DNA of 64,000 nucleotides from Homarus americanus (GCF_018991925.1 NW_024724368.1:390373-454372); one strand, 5' to 3'; counted from the first letter of the stretch, positions 34,409-46,454 are shown. Notes: a model not told the origin generated them from the sequence alone. A program made the numbers and translations.

Positions 34409-34621
34409 TCAGGGAGTAGAGAGTTGAGTAAAGATCAACACATGGCGGCCATGATTCATGCTACATACCTCCGCTACTCTGGCAACCAATGGAGTATAAA
34501 CAACTTGTCACTCTGTCCACGACGGAGATATGACCATTTTGCCGCAGAGAAATTGATTCTTTTCTCCATAAGTGACACATTGACTGGGCGGTGCAAAGAG
34601 CTACAGTACTTACCTCTTTGA
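34338..34621 (+). CDS. Candidate terminal exon containing a (CT)n run
   Basis: The acceptor CCATCTCCTTTTGCAG (AG at 34336-34337) precedes a frame that reads QDRANLSS, passes in phase through a (CT)n microsatellite as a Ser-Leu repeat, and continues SRELSKDQHMAAMIHATYLR and NQWSINNLSLCPRRR to CKELQYLPL and a TGA at 34619-34621. The part after the CT run is 59 codons from ATG with ordinary protein composition. If real, it would be an unusual exon with a length-variable Ser-Leu tract. The ATG-initiated part could also be a small independent ORF. No family is recognised. Confidence 0.3.
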
Positions 34622-34639
34622 CCTGACGTGTAGGAACAG

Positions 34640-34842
34640 GTCAGGGAGAGGAAAGTATTGCTAGGGGGAGGAGAGGAAAGTATTGCTAGGGAGAGAAAAG
34701 TATTGCTAGGGAGAAAAGTATTGCTAGGGAGAGGAAAGTATTGCTAGGAAGAGGAAAGTATTGCTGGGAGAAAAAGTATTGCTAGGGAGAGGAAAGTATT
34801 GCTAGGGAGAGAAAAGTACTGTATTGCTAAGAAAGTGGCGTG
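34640..34842. repeat. ~22-bp minisatellite (GGAAAGTATTGCTAGGGAGA)
   Basis: About nine copies with small length differences. Confidence 0.93.
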
Positions 34843-35514
34843 ACGTCATAATTCGAGTCATTATGGGACAGGATAATATATAATAGGAACACGTTATCAA
34901 ATCAAATTAACTTATAGAATTTAAAACCCCTAAAATTGATTATTATAACTATTAAAAATATATATATTAATAACTTCTTTTATATACTGTATATTAAAGC
35001 ATCATTCTGTGTATAGATACTTAGGATATGTAAACAGGATGTAAACAGGATGTAAACAGGATGTAACATAAGAGAGAAACGATGATAGACAAGAATAGGA
35101 AGAGAAATAGTTGTAAGGAAAAGTATGTAGTCAACCAAGAGAGGAATTTTTCATTATAACCCCACAAGTTTAAACCTTAATTCCCGTTATTAAGTTCTCT
35201 CGTAAAGTTATGAGGAGTTTTATACGACAATAAACTTCAATATTACTCAAATTCTCAGAGGTTCGCAAGATATATTTTTTTCCACGCAACTAATTGACTT
35301 AATTAGACAATATCGATCATTAGTGTTTTTTTTATATGATATTCATTTAGAAACGTAGTCAAAATCCTCATTAAAAAAAAAGGCGATCACTTAGTTGTTT
35401 ATGTATTTGAAAGTCTTAATTGAGACTTAGGACTTTATTTGAGTATGGGTTAACAGTAAGTCTTGGTAACTTTAATATGTGTAGCAGCACAGACGCAAAG
35501 ACAGAATAAATGAA

Positions 35515-35516
<2 letters not shown>
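34843..35516. other. AT-rich unique sequence
   Basis: Three short GGATGTAAACA repeats occur near 35034-35065. Nothing else is recognised. Confidence 0.5.
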
Positions 35517-35553
<37 letters not shown>

Positions 35554-35572
35554 AAGACAGACAGACAGACAA
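35517..35572. repeat. (GACA)n microsatellite
   Basis: About 13 GACA tetramers with one AAGA interruption. Confidence 0.95.
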
Positions 35573-35744
35573 GAGAAATCTAACTGGAGACAGACAAAGA
35601 TAAAATTATAACCAACTCCAGGTAGAAATAAGAGACGCGGAGACAGAAATAATACTTTAAAATTCCTACTATATGAAATTATTAACTCAAACTATAAAAT
35701 ATTCACTGTAGTTTTCATCTCTTTGACACTGCTCATGGGAGGTG

Positions 35745-36362
35745 CCAAGTGACCCCCTCCCCTGTATGGAGGTGCCAAGTGACCCCCACCCCTGTATGGA
35801 GGTGTCAAGTGACCCCTGTATGGAGGTACCGTGCCCCCCCTGTATGGAGGTGCCGTGGCCCCTGTATGGAGGTGCCGTGACCCCCTGTGGAGGTGTAAGT
35901 AGCCCCCTGTATGGAGGTGCCAAGTGGCCCCCCCTGTATGGAGGTGCCGTGACCCCCCTGTATGGAGGTGCCGTGACCCCCCTGTATGGGTGCCAGTGAC
36001 CCCCCCCTGTATGGAGGTGCCAAGTGACCCCCCCCCTGTATGGAGGTGCCAAGTGACCCCCCACCCCTGTATGGAGGTGCCAAGTGACCCCCTGTGGAGG
36101 TGCCAGTGACCCCCTGTATGGAGGTGTCAAGTGACCCCCCCTGTATGGAGTGTCAAGTGGCCCCCCTGTATGGAGGTGCCATGTGCCCCCCTGTATGGAG
36201 GTGCAAGTGGCCCCCTGTATGGAGGTGTCCAATGACCCCCCGTATGGAGGTGTCAAGTGACCCCCCTGTATGGAGGTGTAAGTGACCCCCTGTATGGAGG
36301 TGCCAAGTGACCCCCTGTATGGAGTGCCAAGTGACCCCCCTCCCCCTGTATGGAGGTGCCTG
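35745..36362. repeat. ~27-bp minisatellite (CCTGTATGGAGGTGCC)
   Basis: About 23 copies of CCCCTGTATGGAGGTGCCAA plus GTGACC, with C-runs of different length. Open frames in several phases are by-products. Confidence 0.95.
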
Positions 36363-36787
36363 TGTGAACGTTTGTAACATTAACCTTTGATCCATATTTT
36401 TCCCTGAATAAATACAAGATTTTTAGTATACCATAGTGAATATATCAATGCTATATAGGTATATTTCTCTATCTATATTTGTTTTTTACCTTCCCTGAGT
36501 ATATCCTTGGTACATATACATATACATACCCATACACACATATATTCATATAGATACATACATATCTACAGAGGAAATTACATATAATACCACGATAAGA
36601 TAATTTTTCTACTGGTAACTTTTATAGGAATTCTAGTCAATAAAAAAAAGCTGTACTAAGAGGAATATTCACAACAGAGGAGGAGTATTGGAGAAGGATT
36701 TAAGATGAGATGAGTGAGAGGTCCCGAGGGAGATTAACGTATTACCTCACTAACAACTGTATGTCTGAGGCGATCAATGACGGTACT
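36363..36787. other. AT-rich unique sequence
   Basis: No supported feature. Confidence 0.5.
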
Positions 36788-37345
36788 TCAGGTGAGGGGA
36801 GGGGGAGGAGGAGGAGGGGAGGAATGAGAATCAAAGGGAAGGAGAGGGATAAGTGAGGGAGGGAGAGGGTCGAGTGAGAGGGAGAGATGAGTGAGGGGAA
36901 GGAGAGGGATAATTGGGGGAGATGAGAGGGTCGACTGTGGGGATGGAGAGGAACAAGTGAGGGGAGGGAGAAGGACTAGGGAGAGGAGGAACACAGCTAA
37001 GTGAGGGAAGGGAGAGAATGCTAAGTGAGGGGAGGGAGAGAAATCTAAGTGAGGGAAGGGAGAGAATGCTAAGTGAGGGGAGGGAGAGAAATCTAAGTGA
37101 GGGAAGGGAGAGAAATCCAAGTGAGGGGAGAGGAGGAGGAGGAGGGGAAACAAAACCAAGTGAGGGGAAGGAGAGAAAGGGTAGTAAATAGGAGGAGGGA
37201 ACTAAATTAAGGAGAGACAACAAAGTGAGGAAAGCTAAGACAAGAACATTGTCCTTGTGGCTGACTCCCCGGGGAGAGGCTGAGAGAGGGGAGAGAAGAG
37301 GGGGGGGGGTGAGGGAGGGGAGGTGAGGGGAGGAGAGTAAATAAG
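36788..37345. repeat. Purine-rich ~24-bp minisatellite
   Basis: Copies of AAGTGAGGGGAGGGAGAGAA with ATCT or ATGCT variants, within a wider GGAGAG-rich tract. Confidence 0.9.
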
Positions 37346-37439
37346 GAGACATGTACTGAATAAGAACATTATATATGAGGTTAGTGTGGCGGCGCCTGGA
37401 CTCTGCCCGCCCTAGTTTATTGACGCCGAGGTACCTGCT

Positions 37440-37945
37440 GAATAAGGGGGCCTGCTGACTTGGGGGGACGTGGTGATACAGAGGACCTGCTAAGTAAGGG
37501 GGATGTGGTGATAGAGGACCTGCTGAATAAGGGGGCCTGCTGACTAAGGGGGGCGTGGTGATAAAGAATGTCTGCTGAGTAAGGGGTTTCTGCTGACTAA
37601 GGGGCTCCTGCTGACTAAGGGGTTCCTCCTGACTAAGGGGTTCCAGCTGACTAAGGGTGACGTGGCGATAGAGGACCTGCTGACTAAGAGGCTCCTGCTG
37701 ACTAAGGGGTTCTTCCTGACTAAGGGGTTCCAGCTGACTAAGGGTAACGTGGCGATAGAAGACCTGCTGACTAATGGGTTCCTGCTGACTAAAGGGTTCC
37801 TCCTGACTAAGGGGTTCCAGTTGACTAAGGGTGACGTGGCGATAGAAGACCTGCTGACTAGGGGGTTCCTGCTGACTAAAGGTGACGTGGTGACCTGCTG
37901 ACTAGGGGGTTCCTGCTGACTAAAGGGTTCCTCCTGACTAAGAGA
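37440..37945. repeat. Minisatellite with ~85-bp higher-order unit (CTGCTGACTAAGGGG)
   Basis: The basic unit CTGCTGACTAAGGGGTTC repeats with changes, and a longer block starting GGTGACGTGGCGATAGA recurs about every 85 bp between 37655 and 37880. Confidence 0.93.
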
Positions 37946-38669
37946 ACGCACGAAGACAACACAAATAGTCGAGTAACTTATTAACGGAAAAAAAACTATT
38001 GGTGTGTGGTGTATTATGTAAATCAGAGACTGAGTTAAATACCCATTGAATAAATTTATATCTCCTTTTTGTTAATTCCCAGATCAATTTAAAGGGGGTG
38101 TATTAGGAAACCATTATACCATCATTCTGGTCATTGTACACGGTGTTGAAAAAAAAAATCCCTGTGCGCTTGTAATAATTAATAATATAGTTGTTCCTTG
38201 TTATACCTGCATTTTAAGTTACCTTGTTGTATTTACAGTAAACATTCCAACATTTACTGTGACCACTTACAATATTTACTCTAATTAAGAGAAGGTGTAG
38301 GTGTATAGGGACTTTTTTAATACCTTTTATTATTGTGTTTTGTGAAGAGTTATACAAAGGAGTTAGTCATTATTTAACTACTTTTAAAGACTCAGTTGTT
38401 AATTAATAGTATTCATAAACTTTATTATTCTCTTTTTGGGGGGTTAATAACAAGAGCTGTTTTCTCTACTATAGAAGTGTTCTCAGTTCTCCTTTCTATC
38501 TCAATCATATCTCTCACACTGTCTCTTGTTTCTGCTTAATTAGAACTCTTTTTATCTCCCCGTCAACAGAGAGATTCTTGTTTCATTATAACTTCTAGCT
38601 GCAGTTATGATTTTCTTCCATTTTTTTATTTTTTTTTAATGTCGAGACTATTTTCAAAGATTTCTCTCT
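37946..38669. other. AT-rich unique sequence
   Basis: Nothing recognisable is seen. T5G6 lies near 38433. Confidence 0.5.
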
Positions 38670-41600
38670 CCAAGACTCTTACTATGTCTCAGAGTCTTAA
38701 CCATGTCACAGTGTCTTAACATGTCTCAGAGTCTTACCATGTCTCAGAGTCTTACCATGTCCCAGAGTCTTACCATGTCACAGTGTCTTACCATGTCGCA
38801 GAGTCTTAGCATGTCCCAGAGTCTTTCCATGTCCCAGTGTCTTAACATGTCCCAGAGTCTTACCATGTCCCAGAGTCTTACCATGTCCCAGAGTCTTACC
38901 ATGTCCCAGAGTCTTACCATGTCTCAGAGTCTTACCATGTCACAGAGTCTTACCATGTCTCAGAGTCTTACCATGTCCCAGAGTCTTACCATGTCACAGT
39001 GTCTTACCATGTCACAGAGTCTTAGCATGTCACAGAGTCTTAGCATGTCACAGAGCCTTACCATGTCACAGAGCCTTAACATGTCACAGAGTCTTAGCAT
39101 GTCCCAGTGTCTTTCCATGTCTCAGAGCCTTACCATGTCACAGTGTCTTACCATGTCTCAGAGCCTTACCATGTCTCAGAGCCTTACCATGTCCCAGAGT
39201 CTTACCATGTCCCAGTGTCTTACCATGTCCCAGTGTCTTACCATGTCACAGTGTCTTACCATGTCACAGTGTCTTACCATGTCCCAGTGTCTTACCATGT
39301 CTCAGAGCCTTACCATGTCCCAGTGTCTTACCATGTCTCAGAGTCTTACCATGTCTCAGAGTCTTACCATGTCCCAGAGTCTTACCATGTCCCAGAGTCT
39401 TACCATGTCTCAGTGGAGTCTTACCATGTCTCAGAGTCTTAACATGTCTCAGAGCCTTACCATGTCCCAGGTCTTACCATGTCTCAGAGCTTCCCGGTCA
39501 CAGAGTCTTACTCATGTCTCAGAGTCTTAACATGTCCCAGAGTCTTACCATGTCCCAGAGTCTTACCATGTCCCAGGAGTCTTACCATGTCACAGTGTCT
39601 TAACATGTCCCAGAGTCTTTTACCATGTCCCAGAGTCTTACTTATGTCACAGAGAGTCTTACCATGTCCCAGTGTCTTACTATGTCCCAGTGTCTTACCA
39701 TGTCTCAGAGCCTTACCATGTCACAGAGTCTTACCATGTCCCAGTGTCTTACCATGTCCCAGAGTCTTACCATGTCTCAGAGCCTTACCATGTCACAGTG
39801 TCTTACCATGCCTCAGAGCCTTACCATGTCACAGAGTCTTAACATGTCACAGAGTCTTAGCATGTCACAGAGCCTTACCATGTCCCAGTGTCTTACCATG
39901 TCCCAGAGTCTTACCATGTCCCAGTGTCTTACCATGTCTCAGAGTCTTACCATGTCTCAGAGCCTTACCATGTCCCAGTGTCTTACCATGTCTCAGAGCC
40001 TACTTATGCCTCAGAGCCTCATGTCTCAGTCTTTAGAGTTCATGTCACAGAGTCTTAGCATGTCACAGAGCCTTACCCATGTCCCAGTGTCTTACCATGT
40101 CACAAGCTCCTATGTCACAGAGTCTTACCATGTCTCCAGAGCCTTTTACCATGTCCCAGTGTCTTACCATGTCTCAGAGTCTTACCATGTCACAGAGTCT
40201 TACCATGTCTCAGAGTCTTAATAGTCCCAGAGTCTTACCATGTCCCAGAGTCTCATGTCACAGAGTCTTTACCATGTCCCAGAGTCTTAGCATGTCACAG
40301 AGCTCTTCAGTGATGTCAAGCAGAGTCTTAGTCACAGAGTCTTACCATGTCTCAGAGCCTTACCTATGTCCCAGTGTCTTACCATGTCTCAGAGTCTTAC
40401 CATGTCACAGAGTCTTTGGCCATGTCTCAGAGTCTTAACATTAACCCAGAGTCTTACCTCCATGTCCCAGAGTCTGCATTTCATGTCACAGTGTCTTACC
40501 ATGTCTCAGAGCCTTACCATGTCCCAGTGTCTTACCATGTCCCAGAGTCTTACCATGTCCCAGAGTCTTAATGATGTCTCAGAGTCTTACCATGTCACAG
40601 TGTCTTACCATGTCCCAGAGTCTTACCATGTCCCAGAGTCTTAATGTCCCATGTCCTCTCATGTCACAGAGTCTTACCATGTCCCAGAGTCTTACCATGT
40701 CCCAGAGTCTTAACATGTCCCAGAGAGGTCTTGGCCATGTCCCAGAGTCTTACCATGTCCCAGAGTCTTGGCTTTCATGTCCCAGTGTCTTAACATGTCC
40801 TAGTCTTAGCATGTCCCAGAGTTCCTTTCCCATGTCCAGTGTCTTTAACATGTCCCAGAGTCTTACCATGTCTCAGAGTCTTACCATGTCACAGTGTCTT
40901 ACAGCATGTCCCAGGTCTTACCAGCTGTCCCAGAGTCTTACCATGTCCCAGAGTCTTACCATGTCCCAGAGTCTTAATGTCCCAGAGTCTTACCATGTCC
41001 CAGAGTCTTACTCATGTCACAGAGTCTTACCATGTCACAGAGTCTTACCATGTCACAGAGTCTTTACCTATGTCTCAGAGTCTTACCATGTCACAGTGTT
41101 CTACCATGTCACAGAGTCTTTTTACCATGTCCCAGAGTCTTACCATGTCTCTGAGAGTCTTACCATGTCATAGAGTCTTACCCATGTCCCAGTGTCTTAC
41201 CATGTCTCAGAGTCTTACCATGTCCCAGAGTCTTCCATGTCCCCAGAGTCTGTCTCCAGAGTCTTACCATGTCACAGTGTCTTACCATGTCCCAGAGTCT
41301 TACCTATGTCCCAGTGTCTTACCATGTCTCAGAGTCTTACCATGTCCCAGAGTCTTACCATGTCCCAGAGTCTTACCATGTCACAGAGTCTTACCATGTC
41401 ACAGAGTCTTACCATGTCCCAGAGTCTTACCATGTCCCAGTGTCTTACCATGTCTCAGAGCCTCCATGTCTCAGTCTTAGCATGTCACAGAGTCTTACCA
41501 TGTCTCAGAGTCTTACCATGTCACAGAGTCTTTTCCATGTCACAGAGTCTTTGCATTTCATGTCCCAGAGCCTTAACATGTCACAGTTGTCTTACCATGT

Positions 41601-41842
41601 CACAGAGTCTTAGTATGTCACAGTCTTACCATGTCTCAGAGTCTTAGCATGTCACAGAGTCTTACCATGTCCCAGAGCCTTACCATGTCACAGAGCCTTA
41701 CCATGTCTCAGAGTCTTAGCATGTCACAGAGCCTTACCATGTCCCAGAGTCTTACCATGTCACAGAGTCTTACCATGTCACAGTGTCTTAACATGTCACA
41801 GAGTCTTAGCATGTCACAGAGCCTTACCATGTCCCAGAATCA
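38670..41842. repeat. 18-bp minisatellite, ~3.2 kb (~170 copies)
   Basis: The unit is TCTTACCATGTCCCAGAG, with CCC/CTC/CAC and AGAG/AGTG variants. Eighteen bases is six codons, so all three plus-strand frames stay open over long stretches (MSQSLT, YHVSES and PCPRVL repeats). The first kilobase is very regular. From about 39410 onward small indels break the phase often. It is a repeat array, not a supported gene. Confidence 0.97.
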
Positions 41843-41879
41843 TAGTGTAATATCCAAAGCCTTCCTCATTAAACTACAG

Positions 41880-42145
41880 ACTACTTCAATTACTCTAAAC
41901 TGTACCACCCTCTCTTATCGCTCTTCTCGCCTTCCCTCTCATCGTTCCTCTTCTTACTCCCCTCCTCTTCTCCAACACTCTTCTTCTTCTTCTTCCGTCT
42001 CTTCGTTCCCCTCCTCATCTCCCGCTCCTTATTACCTTTCTAGTTCCTCTCTTCTTCCTCACACATCAAACAGGTCTTCTTCTTCTTCTTCCTCCTCCTC
42101 CTTCTCTCCCTCCTCGACTCTTCCTCCTCCTCCGCACTGCCGTTT
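41880..42145. repeat. Pyrimidine-rich TTC/TCC tract
   Basis: Irregular CTTCTTCTTCC and CCTCC runs. A Ser-rich frame runs through it but has the composition of the tract. Confidence 0.75.
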
Positions 42146-42254
42146 GAGGTCTCTCGACGAGCAAACAGCATTAAGAGAGAGCCACTACCTGACCGCTTGA
42201 TTACAGGGGCGGTGCAGAGACGTGTTGCTCTTAATACTACTTACTACTCCTGGA

Positions 42255-42505
42255 GACACTATAACTGACTGGATGACCGACTGACTGACTGGATGACCGA
42301 CTGACTGACTGAATGACCGACTATCTGACTGGATGACCGACTATCTGACTGGATGACCGACTATCTGACTGGATGACCGACTATCTGACTGGATGACCGA
42401 CTATCTGACTGGATGACCGACTGACTGACTGACTGGATGACCGACTATCTGACTGGATGACCGACTGACTGACTGGATGACCGACTATTTGACTGGCTGG
42501 ACCGA
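42255..42505. repeat. 20-bp minisatellite (GACTGGATGACCGACTATCT)
   Basis: About 12 copies, alternating CTATCTGA and CTGACTGA variants. Confidence 0.95.
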
Positions 42506-42883
42506 CTGACTGGTATAACTGGTTGGCTCACTGCAATAAAACGCCAAGTAAAGTTTGCCAAAGACCCACAACAATACCGAAGTATATTGAACATGGAGAT
42601 CTGCCAGACGCGCTTGTAAACACACCTTGCAATACATCTAGCCATCGTATTGCAGGGAGAATTCTATCGTGCATGCATTATTGCACAGTGACTCGGACGG
42701 TGCTGCAATATGACAAACAGACATACCGCCTCACTCACTCACTCCGAGCGGCACAGGAAACCACAAAACAATGGATACTATTTATTTTAGTGTCAGTTTC
42801 AGTGTCAATGTGGATCCAATTTACGAAAGTTACCTTCCCCTTCCCATTTTGTTTTCTTTTTAACGTGAAGATTAGTACAAATT
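42506..42883. other. Unique sequence
   Basis: Composition is more balanced than the surroundings. No frame, RNA or element is recognised. Confidence 0.5.
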
Positions 42884-42884
42884 T

Positions 42885-42931
<47 letters not shown>

Positions 42932-42945
42932 CATAGACAGATAGA
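42884..42945. repeat. (TAGA)n microsatellite
   Basis: About 12 TAGA tetramers with one ACAT and one CAGA variant. Confidence 0.95.
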
Positions 42946-43051
42946 TAATTAATTGGTTATATACTGTATATTCATTGGTTAGACCCTGAGCTCTTTCACC
43001 TTGTATGTGTACAGGTAGGAAGACTCTCCAAACTCTCAACTGACCCATGGA

Positions 43052-43318
43052 GACTTAACCTAACCTAACCTAACCTAACCTAACCTAACCTAACCTAACT
43101 TAACCTAACCTAACCTAACCTAACCTAACCTAACCTAACCTAACCTAACCTAACCTAACCTAACCTAACCTAACCTAACCCAACCCAATCCTAACCTAAC
43201 CTAACCTAACCTAACCTAACCTAACCCAACTCAACTCCAACCTAACCTAACTCCAACCTAACTTAACCTAATCCTAACCTAACCTAATCCTAACCTAATC
43301 CTAACCTCCAACTCTAAC
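43052..43318. repeat. Interstitial CCTAA telomere-type block
   Basis: About 50 CCTAA units, almost perfect in the first 130 bp and then with CCCAA, CTCCAA and TCCTAA variants. TTAGG is the common arthropod telomere motif. Unique DNA on both sides shows that this is an internal block. Confidence 0.95.
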
Positions 43319-43379
43319 CGGCAGTGACATTTAAGAGACAAGGAAGATAATAGATAACACAGATAAGTACTGTACTCCA

Positions 43380-43660
43380 ACATACTGCTGCCCTTTCGCC
43401 CCTGCCGCCCCCTGCCCTGCTGCCCCCCCTGCCCCCTGCTGCCCCTGCCGCCCCTATCGCTCCCCCGCCCCTTGCTCATTCCCCTCTTCCTACCAGTGAG
43501 AGAGAGAGAGAGAAAAAACACACACACACACATACTCCCCCTCCCTCCCCCCTTCAACCCGATGTGAGGGATGTGAGGGAGGGGGAGGGAAGGAGGGAGG
43601 GAGAAGGAGGGAGGGAGGGAGAAGGAGGGAGGGAGGGAGAAGGAGGGAGAAGGAGGAAGC
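43380..43660. repeat. CCTGCCGCCCC words and GGAG purine tract
   Basis: A short C-rich degenerate repeat (43388-43480), then GA/CA dimers and a GGGAGGGAGAAGGA tract from 43563. Confidence 0.8.
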
Positions 43661-43833
43661 ACCAACTAAAAGAGACAATGTTGGTGTGGATGGCGACAGA
43701 TTAAATTTGCATAAAGGATCCATCTAGGTTGAGCGGTTCCTTAGATGGAGTCATTTACGAGGTGCCGGATTCCCTGCTGGGCGCGTCTTGGGGATAGTCT
43801 GCCTGTAACTGTTCTCTCTCTCTCTCTCTCGAC

Positions 43834-43884
<51 letters not shown>

Positions 43885-43912
43885 TTGTGTGTGTGTGTGT
43901 GTGTGTGTGTGT
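43834..43912. repeat. (GT)n microsatellite
   Basis: About 39 GT dimers with one ATTT interruption. Confidence 0.95.
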
Positions 43913-44027
43913 CCTGGTTGTTTACCTGTCTTTAATGCTCTATAGATGCCTTACCCAATCACGTTAACCTTCCATCTGTCATCAATATACTTCAGAAAAA
44001 TAAAAAAAATTTATTATGAATATTAGA

Positions 44028-44262
44028 TGACTTAACCCCATGAGTACGATGACTTAACCCCATGAGTACGATGACTTAATCCCGTGAGTACGATAACTTA
44101 ACCCCGTGAGTACGATGACTTAACCCCGTGAGTACGATGACTTAACCCCATGAGTACGATGACTTAACCCCATGAGTACGATGACTTAACCCCGTGAGTA
44201 CGATGACTTAACCCCATGATTACGATGACTTAAACCCCGTGAGTACGATGACTTGAGTACAC
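44028..44262. repeat. 22-bp minisatellite (GATGACTTAACCCCGTGAGT)
   Basis: About ten copies with a CCATGAG/CCGTGAG variant. Confidence 0.95.
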
Positions 44263-45200
44263 CGTATTGAAGGGGATGCTATCGTATAAAAATTGTTATC
44301 GTCTTTCCCCACAACGAAAATAATGACGAAGGTGAGACAAAATATAGTTGAGATGCGTTTTAAAAATTATTTATGTTAACTCTCGAAGCAGATGTAATTC
44401 CCTTCAGATCACCTTTCTGACCAGTGGCTTCAAATGTTGCTTACGTCCTGTAGGTATCAATCACTCTTAAAGATTTCAACACAGTGTCTCCTGCAACACT
44501 GTGAAACACTTCAGGGGAGTGGATATCTGCCTCACATGTAGAGTACAAGATGTTCCACAATGGTGTTTTTTTGTTAGACTAAACCACTTGATATTTTGTA
44601 ACACCTAAGATCATTCACTACCCGTCATAGATTCTCCTGAGAGAACACAACTAAGAGATAGTGAGATAAGACACTTCTCGGAGATTGGGAGATACTGTAC
44701 ATAAGTATGATCCCGAAGAAGAAGTATTGTTCACATATTTAATATTATAGAGGAAGAAAAAAAAAGTGTCAGCAATAGACGACAGGAAAAAGTTGTTGCT
44801 CTCTTAGTTCGCGGTCTCTGGGGGGCTCACATGGTGTCGCAAAGCTAAGATGAAACCCAGGATAAAGAAATTCTTGACTGCGGGGAAAATGAAACCGCTG
44901 ACTTCTTAAGGGCAAGAGGAAATAAATTGGATCTTGTCAACAGAGTTTACACTGTGAGGTACAAGAAAGGCTGGCGGATTTCTTTTTTTTTCATTTTTTG
45001 TTGTGGAGGGAAAGGAGGTGGAAGGGGGGGGGACGGGGGGCTGAGGAGGTTGTCAGGGCAGGTGGAGAAGGCTCTCAGGGGATTGGCGGAGGTGTTTGGC
45101 AACGTACATACCCTGATGAAGGCTATACTCCGTTTCCACTCTCTACCACTCAAGAATATATATATTCTTTGTAACGTTTCCCTCGCTCACTTGCTTACAG
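44263..45200. other. Mostly unique sequence
   Basis: A frame reading LDCGENETADFLRARG and DLVNRVYTVRYKKG (about 44875-44970) has ordinary composition, but it has no clear splice borders and runs into T and G homopolymers near 45000-45040. Nothing is called. Confidence 0.4.
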
Positions 45201-45435
45201 TCACAGATTCACAGAAATGCCTAGAACTTCCTGTGAGCTCCGCTCAGTGCCGCCTTTCTCAACGATCATAATCTTTTCGAAGCATCGTTTGGTGCCATCA
45301 ATTAACCAGTCACATTTGAGGAACAGAAATGTGACGTTATCGCCAAGGATAACAATGAGTCTCCCTCACTCTCTCAAGTCACTTCTCTCACTACGTCCTT
45401 CTCGTTCAGTTTGTCCTCGGTTCTCTAACTTGTAG
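45201..45435 (+). CDS. Candidate terminal exon, unknown product
   Basis: The acceptor GTTTCCCTCGCTCACTTGCTTACAG (AG at 45199-45200) is strong. One base completes a codon, then 77 codons stay open to a TAG at 45433-45435. The peptide begins HRFTEMPRTSCELRSVPP and includes PSINQSHLRNRNVTLSPR. It is Ser- and Arg-rich but not a simple repeat. A phase-compatible upstream partner would end with two bases of a codon, as the candidate exon at 5420-5506 does, but linking them across 40 kb is speculation. No family is recognised. Confidence 0.33.
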
Positions 45436-45990
45436 TGGTGATCTCTGGCGCAACTTCAGTCATCATGCTCCAGCTAACATGCACTAAGTCTCTTGTGTAT
45501 TTATTTCCTTTGAGTCTAGGGACGTGCCAGCCATGAAGACAACTTATTTGTGCAAATGTTTGTTCTACTCGAGCCCTCGTAATTGGCTTAGATGATATGC
45601 CAGCGGAGGTTGTGGCTTCCGGCAGGCTCATCGGCAGAGGACGACAGGAGGTTGTGGTGTAAACTTCAATGGAGGCGAGAGAGAGTGTCGTGTTATAAGA
45701 TTATCCAACCCCTCCCCGGCAGAGAGTGTGTGTTAGAACAGGGATTATACCCGACCGGGAAGACTATTAGTGGTAGTCTCTTGTAAGGGACTGGCAGGGA
45801 GTAAAGGTATAGTCCACTTGTAGGTCTCTAGTTGTGTGTGGGGCCGGTTAAGGAGGGGGGCTGAGTACTCACACTCTCCAGTCCAGGACCACCATCGGCA
45901 TTAGTGTTCACCCTCAGTCAATGTACTAAGGTATTGTCTGTGGCTGTACTCTGTTATGCGGCTAAGGTTACGTTATGGTTATCCCTATAG
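45436..45990. other. Unique sequence with an unsupported minus-strand ORF
   Basis: A 68-codon minus-strand ORF (45425-45631) begins MSLPEATTSAGISSKP and contains CLHGWHVPRLKGNKYTRD. Its composition is ordinary, but there is no splice or family support. Confidence 0.35.
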
Positions 45991-46267
45991 GAGGGGTTCT
46001 TAACCTGGGGTCCATGGACCCCAAAGGGGTCCATGGATGGGCTTCAGGGGGTCCGTGAAGGTCAGATAAAAATTTAACATTTATATTCACTATACTTTGT
46101 CTATGTCATACACTGTATGAGGCAATGAATTTTTAATAAAATAAAGTATATTCATTGCATGCAAAGTTGTGTTTATGTGCTTATGTGCATTTTTCTAGGG
46201 AGGGGGTCCATAGCTTTCACCAGATTCTCAAAGGGGTCCGTGACTCATAAAAGGTTAAGAACCACTG
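45991..46267. mobile_element. hAT-type MITE (277 bp)
   Basis: The ends are inverted repeats: left GAGGGGTTCTTAACCT, and right, read in reverse, CAGTGGTTCTTAACCT. CAGTGGTTCTTAACC-like ends are typical of non-autonomous hAT elements. The element is flanked by 8-bp duplications, CCCTATAG (45983-45990) and CCTTATAG (46268-46275), matching at seven of eight positions, which is the hAT target length. Inside are GGGGTCCATGGACCCC and other GGTCC words, and no ORF. Confidence 0.93.
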
Positions 46268-46454
46268 CCTTATAGGAATATTGTCATTATCCACATATGT
46301 CTGTACGTGGGGTATAGGATGTTGTAAGTCTTAGGTATGTTAGGTCAGTGTTTTCTGTAGCTTGTGGTGTATAGTGCAGTATATTACCAGTGTAGTATAG
46401 TATAGTATTAATTGATGTTGGCCGTCTGGGTAGTGCAGCCAATCGATAAATGTC
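46268..46454. other. Unique sequence after the MITE
   Basis: Nothing recognised. Confidence 0.4.

Noticed and set aside
38703..41842. Long MSQSLT-repeat protein frames
   Set aside because: All three plus-strand frames are open equally because the unit is 18 bp, and later indels shift phase without any sign of frame conservation.
43052..43318. Possible true telomere
   Set aside because: The CCTAA block is embedded in unique DNA on both sides and degenerates at one end, so it is an internal block.
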